Source of the DNA: Streptomonospora sp. PA3
Lineage (GTDB): Bacteria > Actinomycetota > Actinomycetes > Streptosporangiales > Streptosporangiaceae
Assembly (NCBI RefSeq): GCF_009728995.1
Contig: NZ_VTZW01000003.1
Coordinates: 470,341-534,340 of the forward strand
Direction of reading: 5' to 3'
DNA length: 64,000 nucleotides
Below are positions 63,356-64,000 of the stretch, piece after piece (within the stretch, counting starts at the first letter, position 1; each line of letters begins with the position of its first letter). A program made the translations under genes and the position numbers. Below the pieces are notes generated by a model, which made no database searches, was not told the origin of the DNA, and saw only the letters and a program-made list of their open reading frames with translations.

Positions 63356-63376
63356 TAATGATAACTATTTTCATAT
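63356..63376. promoter_or_regulatory. Fur/Zur-type box between nucS and SCO5389-like gene
   Basis: TAATGATAACTATTTTCATAT is an AT-rich island in very GC-rich surroundings. The core ATGATAACTATTTTCAT (63358-63374) is an imperfect dyad (6 of 8 pairs) strongly resembling actinobacterial Zur and Fur boxes of the ATGAnAAnnaTTnTCAT type. It lies about 115 bp upstream of nucS and 170 bp upstream of the SCO5389-like gene. The rest of the 302-bp gap shows no gene. Confidence 0.5.
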
Positions 63377-63544
63377 AGCGCCGGGGGCAGCCAGGTGTGG
63401 CCCCTCGGTCCCGTGACTCTCCGCGGCCCGGAGAGCTAACGTCGCAGACCGGTGCGCGAGATGCCCGGCTCCGGCCGCACGGCCGGCCGGGACCCGCCGC
63501 CGCGCCTTGCGCGCCGGTCGCCCGCCAACCAGAGAGGGACGCCC

Positions 63545-63931
63545 ATGTCGCTGACGGTTTCGCCGGAACTCCTGCACAAGGCCGAGCAGGGCCCTGTCGA
63601 CAACGCCGACTTCATCGCCTGCATCCGCGAGTCACTGCCCTACGCCTGGAGTGTGGTCAGCGGCCTGGCCGAGCGGGCCGCGGCCGGCGGCGCCGAGTAT
63701 GAGGCCAACGAGGTGCCCCCGCCCGGCGAGGCCGAGCGCGGGCAGTTGCTGCGCCTGCTCGCCAGCGACGCCATGCGCGCCGCCGTGGAGCGCCACTTCG
63801 GGATGCGGCTGGCCTTCCAGAACTGCCACCGGGTCGCGCTCTTCCGGCCCGGGGCCGACTCCGCCTACGCGGAGTTCACCTCGCCGCGCGCCCAGCTGCT
63901 CAACCAGTCGCCCGAACTCGTCGACTGCTGA
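63545..63931 (+). CDS. SCO5389 family protein
   Basis: A 128-residue small soluble protein of the actinobacterial SCO5389 family, adjacent to nucS in many genomes. Conserved features are [69 protein letters not shown] and the C-terminal [11 protein letters not shown]. No enzyme motif is evident; function is unknown. The ATG at 63545 follows AGAGAGGG. A Fur/Zur-like box lies in the upstream gap. It is followed by a strong terminator. Confidence 0.9.
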   Translation: MSLTVSPELLHKAEQGPVDNADFIACIRESLPYAWSVVSGLAERAAAGGAEYEANEVPPPGEAERGQLLRLLASDAMRAAVERHFGMRLAFQNCHRVALFRPGADSAYAEFTSPRAQLLNQSPELVDC

Positions 63932-63951
63932 TCCGCGCCGCCGCGGCAGCG

Positions 63952-63993
63952 CGGTCGGCGGGCCCGGCCCCGCGGGGCCGGGCCCGCCGACCG
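63952..63993 (+). terminator. Long perfect hairpin after SCO5389-like gene
   Basis: About 19-20 bp of perfect complementarity (from CGGTCGGCGGGCCCGGCCC to its complement ending CGCCGACCG) with a minimal loop, 21 bp past the stop codon. Confidence 0.85.
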
Positions 63994-64000
63994 CCCGCCC

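Overview
The window is about 64 kb of very GC-rich DNA with frequent GTG starts and dense, mostly operonic genes. Its backbone is the gene block nrtL-lysA-hom-thrC-thrB-rho-rpmE-prfA-prmC-tsaC-wecA-atpIBEFHAGDC-DUF2550-nucS, which is characteristic of actinomycetes. A conservon (multi-component GTPase switch), NucS instead of MutS/MutL, and SCO5389- and SCO6745-type proteins all fit a filamentous actinomycete. The protein style suggests Nocardiopsaceae or a relative; this is inference, since no marker gene fixes the genus.

Layout. 1-11 kb is catabolic and accessory: a gene-free stretch holding one palindromic repeat, an SCO6745-type protein divergent from a carboxylesterase, an inorganic pyrophosphatase with an altered active-site residue, then a sulfatase/MHS-permease operon divergent from a LacI regulator and followed by a GH36 alpha-galactosidase. 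Two LacI-like operators suggest a regulon for sulfated or galactosylated carbohydrate. 11.7-18 kb holds a DUF4234 membrane protein, a sulfotransferase, two divergent DUF2267 proteins (one fused to a degenerate pterin dehydratase fold), a quinone-oxidoreductase-like enzyme and an acyl-CoA ligase. 18.6-23 kb is a hydroxycinnamate (ferulate) module: a MarR regulator divergent from hydroxycinnamoyl-CoA hydratase/lyase, an MHS permease and a CoA ligase. 23.1-26.1 kb encodes a lone KS-AT-ACP polyketide synthase. 27.4-30.4 kb is a conservon whose kinase-like protein has no sensor region and carries Asn at the usual H-box His.

30.7-63.9 kb is the conserved core: tRNA-Arg(CCG), a single-domain response regulator, NrtL, the lysine/threonine genes, Rho with a long low-complexity N-terminus, L31, RF1 and its methyltransferase, TsaC, a lipid-linked GlcNAc-phosphate transferase, the complete F1Fo ATP synthase operon, DUF2550, a thiamine-binding protein, cobalamin adenosyltransferase, a secreted M28 peptidase, NucS and an SCO5389-family protein. 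A lactate permease and a serine hydrolase interrupt it between rho and rpmE.

The most unusual non-coding structure is at 47.4-48.7 kb: four head-to-tail copies of a 270-370 bp, nearly full-length palindromic element, with a fifth copy at 46-274. The left and right arms occur in long and short versions in all four combinations, and the core of the fifth copy is flipped relative to its own flanks. This looks like a family of palindromes reshuffled by inversion. A second theme is apparent leaderless expression: five genes have a TANNNT-type -10 hexamer 6-8 nt before the start codon.
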